This document shows, in pieces, positions 53,765 to 63,954 of a DNA stretch of 64,000 bases. Under the pieces are notes generated by a model. It was not told the origin of the DNA and made no database searches. It saw only the letters and a program-made list of their open reading frames with translations. How positions within the stretch are numbered: the first letter of the stretch is position 1; each line of letters begins with the position of its first letter. Location of the stretch: positions 1 to 64,000 of the forward strand of contig JAGVSM010004264.1 of the NCBI GenBank assembly GCA_022494885.1. The letters are read 5' to 3'. Position numbers and translations under genes: made by a program. The stretch comes from Micrasema longulum (lineage: Eukaryota; Arthropoda; Insecta; Trichoptera; Brachycentridae).

Positions 53765-54035
53765 TATTGGCCTGTAGTGTAGTGGTCAGAGCATTAGCTT
53801 CCCATGTAAGAGGTCTCCGGTTCGATTCCCGACATGGGTGACATAAAATATTTATTTAAAAATATTATTTTACACTAGAATATTTCATAGTCCTTGGACT
53901 AGCACCTGAAGCGTAAGACTGATCATCTTATCTTCACGTAACAATTTAAAAAAATCAAAATACGCTACGATTGGTGTACCAATGCAGTGCCTCTGCAACA
54001 TTAGGGGCGAAAAGGGAATGAAGATGATTTTTTAC
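53765..54035 (+). mobile_element. SINE-alpha copy 5, full length
   Basis: GGCCTGTAGTGTAGTGGTC head, CCGGTTCGATTCCCGACATG B box, CTGAAGCGTAAGACTGATC, GGTGTACCAATGCAGTGCC and a GAAGATGATTTTTT end. Confidence 0.85.
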
Positions 54036-54119
54036 ACCGAAATATGTCAAAAAATGGAATGTGCATAGAACGGTCTATAACATTTTGAACATTGCCCATT
54101 AAGGGGAGATCCTTAAGCC

Positions 54120-54790
54120 CACTATCCACCCGCAGCTGTTACAGAGTCCTGGGGGACCTCTGTCAGCTGCGCATAGAGGAAAGATATTACAAATACTCCT
54201 AAGGAATACAAACTGTATGCAGATTAAGGAGGGGGGAGGAGGATGTATGGACAGAGGCCAACACGTTGTCCTTACCCCTCAGGATCCCCCTAATGCCTCT
54301 GTTTTTTTTTATTCAAAAATATGTATTTACACAAACAATTCACATAAATAAACGTATCCAAATATACAAAAACAATTTCTTAAAACTATAGTAACACAAC
54401 AAACATAACTTACACAACAAACACAAACAAAACACGGATATTAAAAATGAGAGAACGGCCTTGAATAAAGAAGGACTCGAAGGATCCGAATACCACCCCC
54501 GTAAGAGGAGGACAAAGCAAAATAACTTGTGCGTTCCGCTCCGAAGGAAGCACAGTTTCAACTGAATGAGCATCCCACAGGAACAATAGCCTGTCCCACC
54601 ATATTTGACCCACCAGGTGTCCGCGCATCTGAGGAGCTCCCAACGCGATACCCAAGTCCGGACAAACTGACGGAAGAGTGCCAAATTCGTACGGCCAACA
54701 GATCCACATTCCACGCTAGTCACATGTCAGACCATTCAGCATTTCATCTCCGGCATCATCCATTGCCCATTGCCAATATAACATATTGAG
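54120..54790. other. GC-richer block with overlapping reading frames, unidentified
   Basis: Frames of 127 and 99 codons (minus) and 86 codons (plus) overlap. The minus frame has several Trp and Cys residues (WWVKYGGTGYCSCGM), vaguely like the RNase H/zinc-finger end of a LINE, but I cannot align it to a family. GC content and the sharp T-run at 54,302-54,310 suggest a retroelement inserted on the minus strand. Confidence 0.25.
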
Positions 54791-54894
54791 CGTTTAATTA
54801 TTTTGATATAACCGGGAACAGAATCACCGCGAGACGTGTTTTTTAAAACCTGTGACAAACACGCAGTGTATCGTATAATTTATGAGGGAATGAG

Positions 54895-55260
54895 AAGCAA
54901 ATTTAGAAATTTAAATTTATTTCAACAGAGAGGGAAAACATTTTTGAGAAGGGAATATGGACGTCTAGGCATTTACAGGGCTTATGAGCTGTCATTGGCT
55001 GGTTTAAGTGGCCACTTTACACAACGTGTAACATTCACCATTCTACCCATGTTTGAACATCCACATTTTCTCAACTCTTCCATCTGACTTTTATGAAGTA
55101 AAAGAGAGTGCCTTAGACGTCCATATTCCCTTCTCAATTTGTTTTACCTCTCTGTTGAAACAAATTCAAATATAACTCCCTAGGGAGGAAATCCAGCCAG
55201 TCTGCAAGCATTTGGACATACTCAAACATTGTCAAACTTAGAAATCTCCACCAAAAACGG
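54895..55260. repeat. FB-1 composite (Z'-Y' / Z-X)
   Basis: Reverse Z and Y (CAACAGAGAGGGAAAACA, CTTATGAGCTGTCATTGGCT, ATTCACCATTCTACCC) join a forward Z edge and X (CCCTAGGGAGGAAATCCAGC, GGACATACTCAAACATTGT). An 83-codon frame across it is shared with 62.4 kb because the DNA is conserved. Confidence 0.8.
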
Positions 55261-55649
55261 AAAACTAGTTATTGATGCCAAAATAAACTGTACATAAAAC
55301 CTACCTACCTAAATAATAGCGTAATTCAAAACCGTCTCTAAATCTTGCTGAAACAGATTTCGATTGTACTACTTGACACCGCAAACTTAGCATTCTCCAT
55401 TGAGTTGGTGAAGCATAATTAGAAATCTCACAATTCTTTTTTCAAAGTTTTTCTTAAATATCACAGTAACTCCTTCAATGGAGATTTCTAAGCTTGCTTC
55501 TCATACCCTTATAAGAAAAAGTTACCAAGTGACGTATGGTAACTTTACAGAAGAGCCAATAAAAGTTTTTCAATTTTTTTTTATAATAAAAAATCTCATA
55601 CTTACGTATTATTTTGTCGTGATTCCTTTATAAATTAAATTTAAAAAAA

Positions 55650-55850
55650 TAATTCTAGATTCAACAATATTTTGAGTTTGTCCAAATTTTTGTAGACAAT
55701 GACTGGATTCCACTCCCTGGGGAGCTGTTTATATTAATATATTACAACAGAGATGAATCCATATTACATTCTCTTAAATGTTCTTCATCTCTGTTGTAAT
55801 ATATTAATATAAACAGCTCCCCAGGGAGTTGAATCCAGTCCTGAACGTGT
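55650..55850. repeat. FB-1 compact palindrome (X'-Z' / Z-X)
   Basis: GGATTCCACTCCCTGGGGAG, CTGTTTATATTAATATATTA and CAACAGAGATGA are mirrored by CATCTCTGTTGTAATATATT, AATATAAACAGCTCCC and CAGGGAGTTGAATCC with a short centre. Arms of about 75 bp or more. Confidence 0.85.
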
Positions 55851-55965
55851 GACGTCTCAAGTTTTCTTCCGCTTCTTGTAGGTCAATTCTGCCGATTGGT
55901 CCGTTGAATTTCAAAAATTGAAAATCATCTACAACTCTCTTATCATTGGATGAATGACAATATCC
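55840..55965 (-). repeat. KAP-1 related fragment
   Basis: GTGACGTCTCAAGTTTTC, GATTGGTCCGTTGA and CTCTCTTATCATTGGATGAA are reverse-oriented relatives of 27,415-27,505 and 47,510-47,585. Confidence 0.4.
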
Positions 55966-56904
55966 AACAAAGGCCCTCCATAAAATTTGGCAAACTCACA
56001 GAGAAAGAGACAGTGAAATTAGTACAGTTAAATTCAATTAAAATCGCGATTTGTGAAATTGAAAATGTTAGTAATACGTTTATGTAGATATCGCTCGTCT
56101 TTTATTTCTATAATAAATTACAATGAATTTCCATCAAGAATTTTCACTTACAAACTTAATTATTTCTGTAGAGTTAAATACAATAAAAGTAGCGACATTT
56201 GAAATTGAACATTTTAAAAGAGAAACTCGTTTCCTGACAAAAAAAACATGCTATTTTGAATGAGTGAAACGGATAGGAAGACCCACGGTCTTTAAAACGG
56301 TTTTGGGTATGTGGAGGAATGAACTTTAAGTTATTTATGTGAAATAGAACCCGAGCCGTAACACACACACACACACTCACACAAATCACTGTTTTCTTCT
56401 TCCGCCCAGACACATACACATAAATAAAACATTAAAAATAAAATACGTGACAAAAGCAAACATTACATTGACAAATCTAAGTTCACTACATAATTTTGTC
56501 GAGTGTAAAAATATATATGTAACGCTCGTTATGAGCGGGTTAAGTTAGGCAGATAAGGAGGCGGGGGTCGTAGCAGAGTAAGAAACGGAAAGTCATTCCT
56601 CCCTTAAGCCCTTCTCTCCCTCATCCCCGGGAATATAAATCTGCTCAAGTTTCCCTCACCTCCAAAGTCAAATACAATGGACACCTTGATTGATACACTT
56701 AACTTTATCAGATGTTAAGGGGCTCCACCCCCGTAAACTCCCTTCAGATAATACTTTCCAAATGTTTTGCGAATTTACGAGATCTTTACATAATTTTAAG
56801 ACTTTCCGTTGTTCGTCTCAAATATTATTTCGTTCTGTCCCGGACAAAGAATAAATATATTAACAAGATTAATCAATAAGAATACGTAATTTTTACTCTT
56901 TCAT
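55966..56904. other. Intergenic; (CA)6-8 run and a TATAAAT site
   Basis: A short CA repeat lies near 56,361-56,378. GGGAATATAAATCTGC near 56,629-56,644 follows a GC-richer run (GGAGGCGGGGGTCG). No initiator or ORF supports a promoter. Confidence 0.3.
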
Positions 56905-57090
56905 CATCATTATGATTCCATGTCCGGTCTCCTGGTGTCCACAAAGAGCCTCCAGGCATCTCAAGTCATCTTTCCAATTCAAGTTCGCGTCCCGAGCTCT
57001 GACGTGAACTGCCGACGAATAGTCCGCAGGTTTCGCGGCGGATGTCCAAGACGTCGAGAACCTGACGCTTTGTAAAGTAGGTAAGCGTGG
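56905..57090 (-). mobile_element. Possible RTE 3' end
   Basis: Minus strand gives RRLGHPPRNLRTIRRQFTSE, or in another frame AVHVRARDANLNWKDDLRCL, ending at ATGATGATGAAAG. The (ATG)n end and the VRARD.NxW.DL pattern fit an RTE terminus, but it is short and frame-shifted. Confidence 0.4.
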
Positions 57091-57271
57091 TTAAGGCTAT
57101 AAATCTGATAAAAAGAATTTTCCACTTTAAAACACCGTGCTTTTAAAATCGCGTCATTTAAAAAATAAAGTAAATGATCATTATATAAAAACAATATTTT
57201 TTTAAGGTATTTCTGAAAAAAAATAGATGGCATCCTAGAATTTATGAAAAATACAATAAATGTTTGTGTGA

Positions 57272-57770
57272 GTGCTAGTTAGATACGCCATATTTACTAT
57301 ATGTGTGTATGTGAATAGGACATTTACTAGTCCTTGTAAACTTGGGCACCCAGACAAATCCGCAATAGCGGAACACTTTATAGACACAGGACATTTTTTC
57401 GCCTTTGAACCAAAAATTCTACATAAACCTAGTAATTATAGTGCACGAATAATAAAAGAGGCGATTGAAATACACAGACATCCAAATAATATAAACAAAG
57501 ACGACGGGCTTAAATTAAATTCAACATGGTTCCCAGCACTACATATGACAAAAACGAATAGAAATGTGCCTACATCCGACTACGACACGGTACAAATTAC
57601 TAGTACATAAACATAATTATTCTTTCCTACAAAACTAGAAATGTGCCTACTGCTGACTGTGACACGGTACAAATTACTAGTACATAAACACATACATTTC
57701 TCTACAAAACACACAGTTTTCCCTGAAGATGGCTCCTGCAATGGTAGCCGAAACGTCGGATCAAATCCAA
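57272..57770 (+). mobile_element. Penelope-like element, GIY-YIG C-terminus plus hammerhead-like end (PLE-2)
   Basis: The frame at 57,272-57,610 contains GHPDKSAIAEHFIDTGHFF, KILHKPSNYSARIIKEAIEI and HPNNINKDDGLKLNSTWFPA. This is the C-terminal half of the Penelope GIY-YIG domain (KSAxAEHxxxTGH, then IxEAIEIxxHPNNxNxxDGxxLxxxWxPxL, with the conserved Glu in the EAIEI helix). After the stop, 57,720-57,760 reads TCC, CTGAAGA, a GGCT..AGCC stem, GAAA, CG, TC, GGA, a hammerhead order with a GTC cleavage site. Its position directly after a Penelope ORF is where such a ribozyme belongs. The reverse transcriptase is missing. Confidence 0.8.
57559..57711 (+). repeat. 77-bp tandem duplication in PLE-2
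   Basis: TAGAAATGTGCCTAC starts at 57,559 and again at 57,636; both copies contain ACACGGTACAAATTACTAGT. It covers the ORF end and the start of the 3' region, so the second copy repeats the stop. Confidence 0.85.
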
Positions 57771-57950
57771 CATACACGGTATCACCCAAAAAAGATACAT
57801 AATATTGATAACAGTGACCCTGAAAACCTTCGCACCTATTTGACATTTACTAGGTTGAGGCGTTCAAATTTATTTGCTACCTACGGGACCCTGGTTAAGA
57901 TGTTGCAATTATTACCGTGGGGACCAATATTGTCACTGGTCTACGAATAA

Positions 57951-58469
57951 GAACTGAACTGTCATCGTGTGTGTATGCGCCTTTGATAATCTCACCGCGA
58001 TTGCGAATAAGGTATTTTTGCGATCAATAACTCATTTAATCCTCTGTGTCGTGTAATAGTCAAGGAACCACGTCAAATGCCCCTCCTTCCTGACCACAGA
58101 ATCTGATCCCGCCTGCCGCGAGAGAAGTTCCGAACAATAAAGTGCCAAAACTCCAGTACAAGGTAGGTGTAATTATATTAATTTTATTAGGGTTCGGTGG
58201 CAAAGTAAATCAAGATTACTCATATCCGCGACCAGACCAATTCGAGCGTGCATCTGTCAATTGGCAAGTGGCGCAATCACCAGCATTAAAAAAAAACTAA
58301 TTCTTTCCTTTTATAACTTTTATGTACAATTGATTATTTTTGAATTATTAGAACAAAATTAATAAAATATTTTGTCTTTACATTAGTACCGATGTTTGCT
58401 AAATTTAAAGAGGCATAACTTGCCGGTCGGAGGGTAATAATTATATTATATTAATTAAGTTATCGGGTA
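57951..58469. other. Intergenic, nothing recognised
   Basis: Mixed sequence with a CpG-richer stretch at 58,180-58,280. No feature. Confidence 0.35.
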
Positions 58470-58625
58470 AATCGTGTTGTGTTTCCGTGGCTAGTATTGC
58501 GGACTCGCAGATCAGAGGTCCGAGGTTCGAACTCCACTCTACTTACGGATTATTTACAGCTCGTTAAAAATGTCCACCAACATTGAAATATTTGGGTAAA
58601 ATTATAAGAATGCTAATATTTATTT
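58470..58625 (+). mobile_element. SINE-gamma copy 6
   Basis: TTTCCGTGGCTAGTATTGCG head, GAGGTTCGAACTCC B box, GATTATTTACAGCTCGTTAA body and TATTTGGGTAAAATTATAAG tail. Confidence 0.8.
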
Positions 58626-58884
58626 TTAAAAAAATATTTTTGGTATATTTTTATCAGAAATACGCTAGCAAATAATTGCTTTTTACTTTATTTTTTAATG
58701 GCGTGACTTTGAAAAACACGGCATTTAAAAAAGGCCAAATCATCTGATTTCCACACATTTTATCAGACCAGCCTTAACCTTTTATAAGACACATATTTAG
58801 TGTTTATTTACAACGTGTAAACCAAATAAAATATGTTATTTTTTAACCTTTAACATACTGTTTAAAAATCTCTCTCGTATCACT

Positions 58885-58950
58885 GCGTGGCAACCTAAGG
58901 TTAACTTAGGTTAACCTTTGGTAACCTGAGGTTAGGATATGATCCCCTGA
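58885..58950. repeat. Cluster of AACCTAAGGTTA inverted motifs
   Basis: CAACCTAAGGTTAACTTAGG, TTAACCTTTGGTAACC and TGAGGTTAGGA form a string of short inverted and direct copies of GGTTA and CCTAA. Confidence 0.7.
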
Positions 58951-59239
58951 TAAACACTGTCTTTTTTCATCTTATTAAAATTATATGAGTGTCTTGCTAA
59001 GTGATCTAATCAGATTACATCTCTTTCTTTTTATAAATGTTTTTTATATTTGTCTCAGGTTATTCGATATTTTGTCATTTTCGGAGATCATGATGGACTA
59101 AGTTTTTATTTAAAATGACTAAATATACCTAAATGTGTGATGTGATAGTTTTCGTATGTGTTAAGGATTAATTGAAGATTACAAAAAATCTTCGTAATAT
59201 TCATAGTAATTGCCGAGACTTAACGGGTTAAGATAATTA

Positions 59240-59690
59240 AAATTATAATACACATTTGGTCATAATATTCATAATTACAATACGCGTTATTCAGGGAATC
59301 TTTATGTGTCTAAGTATCATTCAACAAAGTTTGGCAGTAGGTCCTTGGAAAATATTGGCCATTCCGAATATAATAAACTGCCTGATGAGCTAAGACACGA
59401 AAAACTGAAAAAAAATCCAGAAGTGTCGCAATAAAAAAATATTTCTTAAATCTTTTTGATAGTGATTATTAATGTAGTTTATATAAGATGGTGTTTAATG
59501 TTTCTTATACAATAATGTTTTCTTTTTATTTCGGATGTATTAATTTGTAAGATATTATGTATTGTCAAAAAAATGATTTTTCTTATGTACGGTCCCAAAT
59601 GAGTTTCTCATAACTCCTGGGAGTATAATATGTAATTTTTGTATTATATGTTTAATTAATAATAAAAAAAATAAAAATAACAATTCATTT
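59240..59690 (+). mobile_element. LINE-O copy 3, C-terminal end and 3' hairpin
   Basis: The frame near 59,290-59,410 reads SGNLYVSKYHSTKFGSRSLE, then NKLPDELRHEKLKK: the LINE C-terminal YNxLPxEIR motif. The 3' end has GTCCCAAATGAGTTTCTCAT and AACTCCTGGGAGTA (two nested stems) before an A-rich tail, the block shared with 50.2 and 51.5 kb. Confidence 0.65.
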
Positions 59691-60344
59691 AAAAAGTAGA
59701 GTGATCTCTCAGTGTACGTTATTACGATACTCTTGTGACATAAGACTTACTATTTATAAAAATACATAAAATATAAGAAAATAAATACCTCAATTCCGGT
59801 GGTATATTTATGTACCACTTTTTTCTAGGTATCCGATAAGCGGTTAATGCTTTTTTATGAAAACAACAAAAATAAATCTTGATTTGGTTTTTTTAATTTT
59901 GTTTACCAACAAGCGCCTAAGCCTTGAATCTTGTAATCTTGAAGAAGCCAAGACTACCGCCTTCACGCGAAAACGCTTGTTCGTCCTTAAATTAAATAAT
60001 TAAACTAAAGCAAGAAATTTTATTAATGTTTTATCAGAATCCTTAGATTCCTCGTATTTCCCAAGATTTTCACTCAACACATCGTGCGACACAATATATC
60101 AGTAGCGGTGGTTATGTCTCCCTGAATGGTGCTTAAAGAAGATATTTAAGGGCCTTATAAAGAATTAAGATCAGGTTAATCCCTCGCTCCAGTCACCCGC
60201 AGGCTTTACAATCGCACACCGAAACGTACAATGTAAAGATTTAATGTCAATTTAAAATGAGACATAACTTTTTTATAGAATTTTGGTATTGCCCAAAATT
60301 AAGACTAATACAAACATTTTGTTTGTTAAATATTCAATACATAA

Positions 60345-60975
60345 TGTATTCTTCTTCTTTTCTTCTTCACGTGTCATGTCGGGTCCCCCCGACGTTGACG
60401 ATCACTTGAGAGAAAGCTTACCTATCCTGAGCAGTGCGAAATAGCTCCTCCACAGTTCTAATCCTGGTCCATGCTCGGATTTTTAGAAGCCAGGAAAGCT
60501 GTTTTCTTCCGACCCCTCTACGTCTCTCGATCTTCCCCTTCATGATAAGTTGAAGTATGGCATATTTATCACCTCTCCACAAATGAGCAAGATATGAAAT
60601 CTTACGGAGCTTAACAGTGGTGAATAGTTGTCTTTTAGTATTGGCTCTACGTAATACTTCATTGTTGGTTATCATATCAGTCCAAGATATTCTTAACATT
60701 ATACGATGGATCCACATTTCAAATGCTTCAAGGCGGTTTATAATATTAACTTTAAGAGCCCACGCCTCTTCACCGTACAGTAAAATAGACCATATAATAT
60801 AACATTTGACCATTCGTTGTCTCAGCTTAAGGTTTATATTATCGTCACAAAGAAGATTTTTCATTTTTTTAAATCCTGTTCGGGCTGCTCCTATTCTGCA
60901 TTTTATCTCAATGTCGGAGTCTAGATTTACAGTGAAGATACTGCCTAGGTACCTGAACTGTTTCACTCTCTCAAT
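60345..60975 (-). mobile_element. RTE-1 copy 2, RT C-terminal ORF
   Basis: A 182-codon minus-strand frame (60,966-60,418) reads MKQFRYLGSIFTVNLDSDIE, CRIGAARTGFKKMKNLLCD, INLKLRQRMVKCYIIWSILL, YGEEAWALK, RLEAFEMWIHRIMLRISWTD, MITNNEVLRRANTKRQLF and GVGRKQLSWLLKI. This is the complete RTE/BovB-type thumb and C-terminal region, open over its whole length. Endonuclease and RT palm are absent. The 3' UTR has GATCGTCAACGTCGGGGGGA and a GAAGAAGAAAAGAAGAAG tail, shared with 52.4 kb. Confidence 0.92.
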
Positions 60976-60999
60976 ATTGACACATTTTTTAATTTTTTT

Positions 61000-61640
61000 T
61001 ATTTATTTATTTATTTAGTTCTATGTAACATAGTCTAATATATATTTACAACACAATATTTACATCTATACTTATTATAACATTATTTATCACTAATATA
61101 CACTTAGTATCCTAATTTATAATATTAACTGTTTCATATGTACATTTTCATTAATTAAATTCACTATTTACACTATAACTATATACTACCTAATTTTTTT
61201 CACATATATACTTTTTACATTTAATTTAAAATATATTTACATTAATTTAATTTTTTATGCTTTCTGGCATTTCTTCAAATAGTTTTATTCCCTTGTACAT
61301 AAGGCAGTTCTGGGACATTGCTTTTGATTTCTTTTCCAGTCTTATATTTTTAGATCCTCTTGTTGCATAGTTATAAAAGAACTCATTATTTTTTAGTTTA
61401 TTTTGAAAATATCTCGGAACTATTCCTTTAATAATTTTGTTTATTTCATTGGCAACATTGAATTTGATTCTTTGATCAATTGTCATAATATCTAGAAGTT
61501 GAATCATTTTCTGAACATTTGTTCGTCTCCCACATCTTAATATTATCCTCATCGCTTTGTTTTGTATTATTTGGAGTCTCTTTAGATCTCCTTCATTACT
61601 TAAATAAAAAATACTGGAGCAATAATCAATGATCAATAAT
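61000..61640 (-). mobile_element. LINE-E copy 2, C-terminal ORF and (AAAT) tail
   Basis: A 129-codon minus-strand frame (61,636-61,247): DYCSSIFYLSNEGDLKRLQI, IQNKAMRIILRC, LDIMTIDQRIKFNVANEINK, IVPRYFQNKL, YATRGSKNIRLEKK and YKGIKLFEEMPESIKN. This is the thumb to C-terminus of an insect LINE. The 3' UTR (61,000-61,246) is AT-rich and ends in an (AAAT)n tail next to the RTE-1 fragment. Confidence 0.85.
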
Positions 61641-61684
61641 CAATCAACGATAATACTTTTAAATAGTATTAATACTTTTAATTT

Positions 61685-61825
61685 TAGTTAAAGTCAAACA
61701 TATGACCTTCTCTAAATGTTATTCATCTCTGTTGTAATATGTTAATATAAACAGCTCCCCAGGAAGTTGAATCCAGTCCTTGTCTACAAAAATTTTGACA
61801 AACTCAAAATATTGTTCATAAGTTT
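61685..61825 (+). repeat. FB-1 fragment (Z end plus X)
   Basis: CATCTCTGTTGTAATATGTT, AACAGCTCCCCAGGAAGTTG and CAAACTCAAAATATTGTTC. Confidence 0.8.
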
Positions 61826-61874
61826 AGTTTTGTTTCCATTAATATTTGAACCAAAACGTTCACCGACGGAGTTA

Positions 61875-62180
61875 ATCTTATCAAGCAGTTCTTGAAGGTC
61901 TTGTATATCTTCTTCTCTGTTGTTCCTCAGTTCTGAGGGTCGTGATGATTGGTACTTTCACCAGCCATTCCACTGAAAAGCGTCTCCACCCTTCACGGCT
62001 CTGTGCCCTCTCCGTAGATCCATATAGGGTCGCCCGTGACGTTGTTTTTACCTGGTCGATCCATCGAGGTGCAGCTATGCCTTTGCTTCTTCGTCCTGGC
62101 ACACTGCCCATGATTATTATTTTCTCCAGATTTTCTGGGTCACGTCTAGCTATGTATCCGAAGAACTGCACGTAAATGCA
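61875..62180 (-). mobile_element. RTE-like LINE, C-terminal fragment (RTE-3)
   Basis: Minus strand: MQFFGYIARRDPENLEKIII, GSVPGRRSKGIAAPRWIDQV and SREGWRRF. FFGxIxRRDxxxLEKxIxxGxVxGRRxxGxxxxRWxDQ is the RTE C-terminal pattern. It differs from RTE-1 and RTE-2, so it is a third lineage. Confidence 0.8.
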
Positions 62181-62394
62181 CGTGCATGAATCATGTCAAT
62201 AAAAATGGTTTTCGTTTAGAAAATTTAGAACGATTAGTAAAGCCATTAATCAAAAACTTCAAATAATAAATAATAATCAATTAAATTTAACTTCGAGTCC
62301 ACTTTTAATAATATTCCCGTTATGATTAATTTAATCTTCTTTCTCTCTTTCTCTTTCAGACAATATTTTATAATATAAATAGCAACGTGAGTAA

Positions 62395-62775
62395 TTATAA
62401 GTTATATTTAAATTTATTTCAACAGAGAAGGAAAACATTTTTGAGAAGGGAATATAGAAGTCTAGGCATTTACAGGGCTTATGACCTGTCATTGGCTGGT
62501 TTAAGTGGCCACTTTACACACTGTGTAACATTCACCATTCTGCCCATTTTTGAACATCCACATTTCCTTAACTCTTCCATCTGTTGACTTTTGTGAAGTA
62601 AAAGAAATGAAACCTTTATCACGCGGGTGAGATTCATCCGGCTGAACCAAATCAGTGTGTAAAGTGGCCACTTAAACCAGCCAATGACAGGTCATAAGCC
62701 CTGTAAATGCCTAGACTTCCATATTCCCTTCTCAAAAACAATTTCCCTCTCTGTTGAAATAAATTTAAAGGTAAT
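62395..62775. repeat. FB-1 composite (Z'-Y' / Z)
   Basis: Reverse Z and most of Y (CATTTTTGAGAAGGGAATAT, ACCTTTATCACGCGGGTGAG) followed by forward Z (TGTGTAAAGTGGCCACTTAA, CCATATTCCCTTCTC). The arms are terminal inverted copies of about 150 bp, with loop 62,540-62,650. Confidence 0.85.
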
Positions 62776-62914
62776 TATTTATTTTATTTTATTTGAGGTT
62801 TTTACAGCTAAACAAAATATGTAGAAAAATATTAACAATACTTAAGCCAATTAAAAAAATCCACTGTAAATCTAATGTCACATAATATATAAGAAAAGAG
62901 TTAACGTAATTGTA

Positions 62915-63005
62915 TGTGTGTGACGTTTGTATTCATGTGTATGTTAATGTGCGTATGCGTAAATGAGTGAGGGAGAGAGTGCGTGTGTGTGGGTGCGTAA
63001 ATATA
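62915..63005. repeat. Degenerate GT-rich microsatellite
   Basis: GTGTGTG, GTGCGTATGCG and GAGAGAGTGCGTGTGTGTGG runs. No gene. Confidence 0.6.
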
Positions 63006-63029
63006 AAAAAATAATTGTTTAAAATAATT

Positions 63030-63100
63030 TTATTTATTTATTAATGCATTTCATAATATATACAGTTTTTTGTTCACTTTGCCCAGCTGTATGAAAAAAG
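63030..63100 (-). mobile_element. LINE-H 3' tail fragment
   Basis: TTCACTTTGCCCAGCTG and TTATTTATTTATTAATGC are the last bases of the LINE-H tail; the inner hairpin is lost. Confidence 0.5.
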
Positions 63101-63505
63101 AGTACTTACGATATTCTTGTTGTATTACTTTAGAATGTTTTATTATTTAATCTAGTTTTTTATATTTATTCTTGAATTGCTTAAACTTTCTACTGAATAT
63201 GCTGTATAATGTTTAGGTTAATTTTTTAAATACAAATCTTGTATAATTTTTAGGTTTAATTTTTTAAAATAAATCTTTGGTATAAGGAAATTTATGTTTA
63301 AAAAAAATTATATTTTAAGCCAAATATGTTAGTATTATAAATATTTGTAAAAGGCATATTTTCCGTTTATGTTAATAAAATAAAAAAAATAAAATTAGTT
63401 ACTACCTACTAAACATAATGTTATATCTACAACCATCGTTTTGCTTTGCTTCGAAATATATTTCTATTAGATATAATAACGACTGTTTGTAACTGCCATT
63501 AGCGC
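63101..63505. other. AT-rich, nothing recognised
   Basis: Possibly 3' UTR of an unidentified retroelement (AATAAAATAAAAAAAATAAAA near 63,376); no ORF. Confidence 0.3.
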
Positions 63506-63509
63506 CTCT

Positions 63510-63615
63510 GGAAGAGAATCTGCGTCATCTTCATTCCCAACGGGTCAACGAGATGGCGGGCGGAAGTGGCCTGCGGCGAGTCACGTGCCCTGAAAGGCAG
63601 TAGGCCACATGGTGC
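63510..63615. promoter_or_regulatory. GC-rich promoter-like island (YY1, ETS, E-box)
   Basis: GAGATGGCGGGCGGAAGTG at about 63,549-63,567 combines a YY1-like AGATGGCGG with an ETS core GCGGAAGT, and GTCACGTGCC (E-box) follows at about 63,579-63,588. Such combinations mark animal housekeeping promoters and translation starts. No open exon is evident here. Confidence 0.3.
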
Positions 63616-63954
63616 CTACTCAACTCAATTTTCTTTACTCCTAGACAGAGATGATAACAAACTGTCGAACTGAATATTGACGGATAAATATTCAATCGAG
63701 AAAAACGCCAATTCATATTTTCAATTTATAAATATGCGGTAAAGGTTGGATACGGCGTTGAAGCCGGAACATTATGGTGTGGTAGACTAGGCCCTTACTC
63801 GATTTATCAAAACTTTCCATTTTAATTACGATAAAAGTTTTTTTACTATCATCATGGCCCCTGCCATATTGTGGACATATTAACTAGAAACAATAAACAC
63901 AGCATTTACAAATGTTAAGAGGGCACAAAGAAATACTTCAGAAAATAACAAGAA

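Noticed and set aside
54836..55087. 83-codon frame shared with 62,387-62,587
   Set aside because: It lies in the FB-1 Z'-Y' module; conservation covers non-coding parts equally and other copies are broken.
59881..59990. Fourth hammerhead-like motif (CTTGAAGAAGCC..GCGAAAACGCTTGT)
   Set aside because: The core needs an inserted T and stem II does not form well; ACAAGCG/CGCTTGT pairing alone is not enough.
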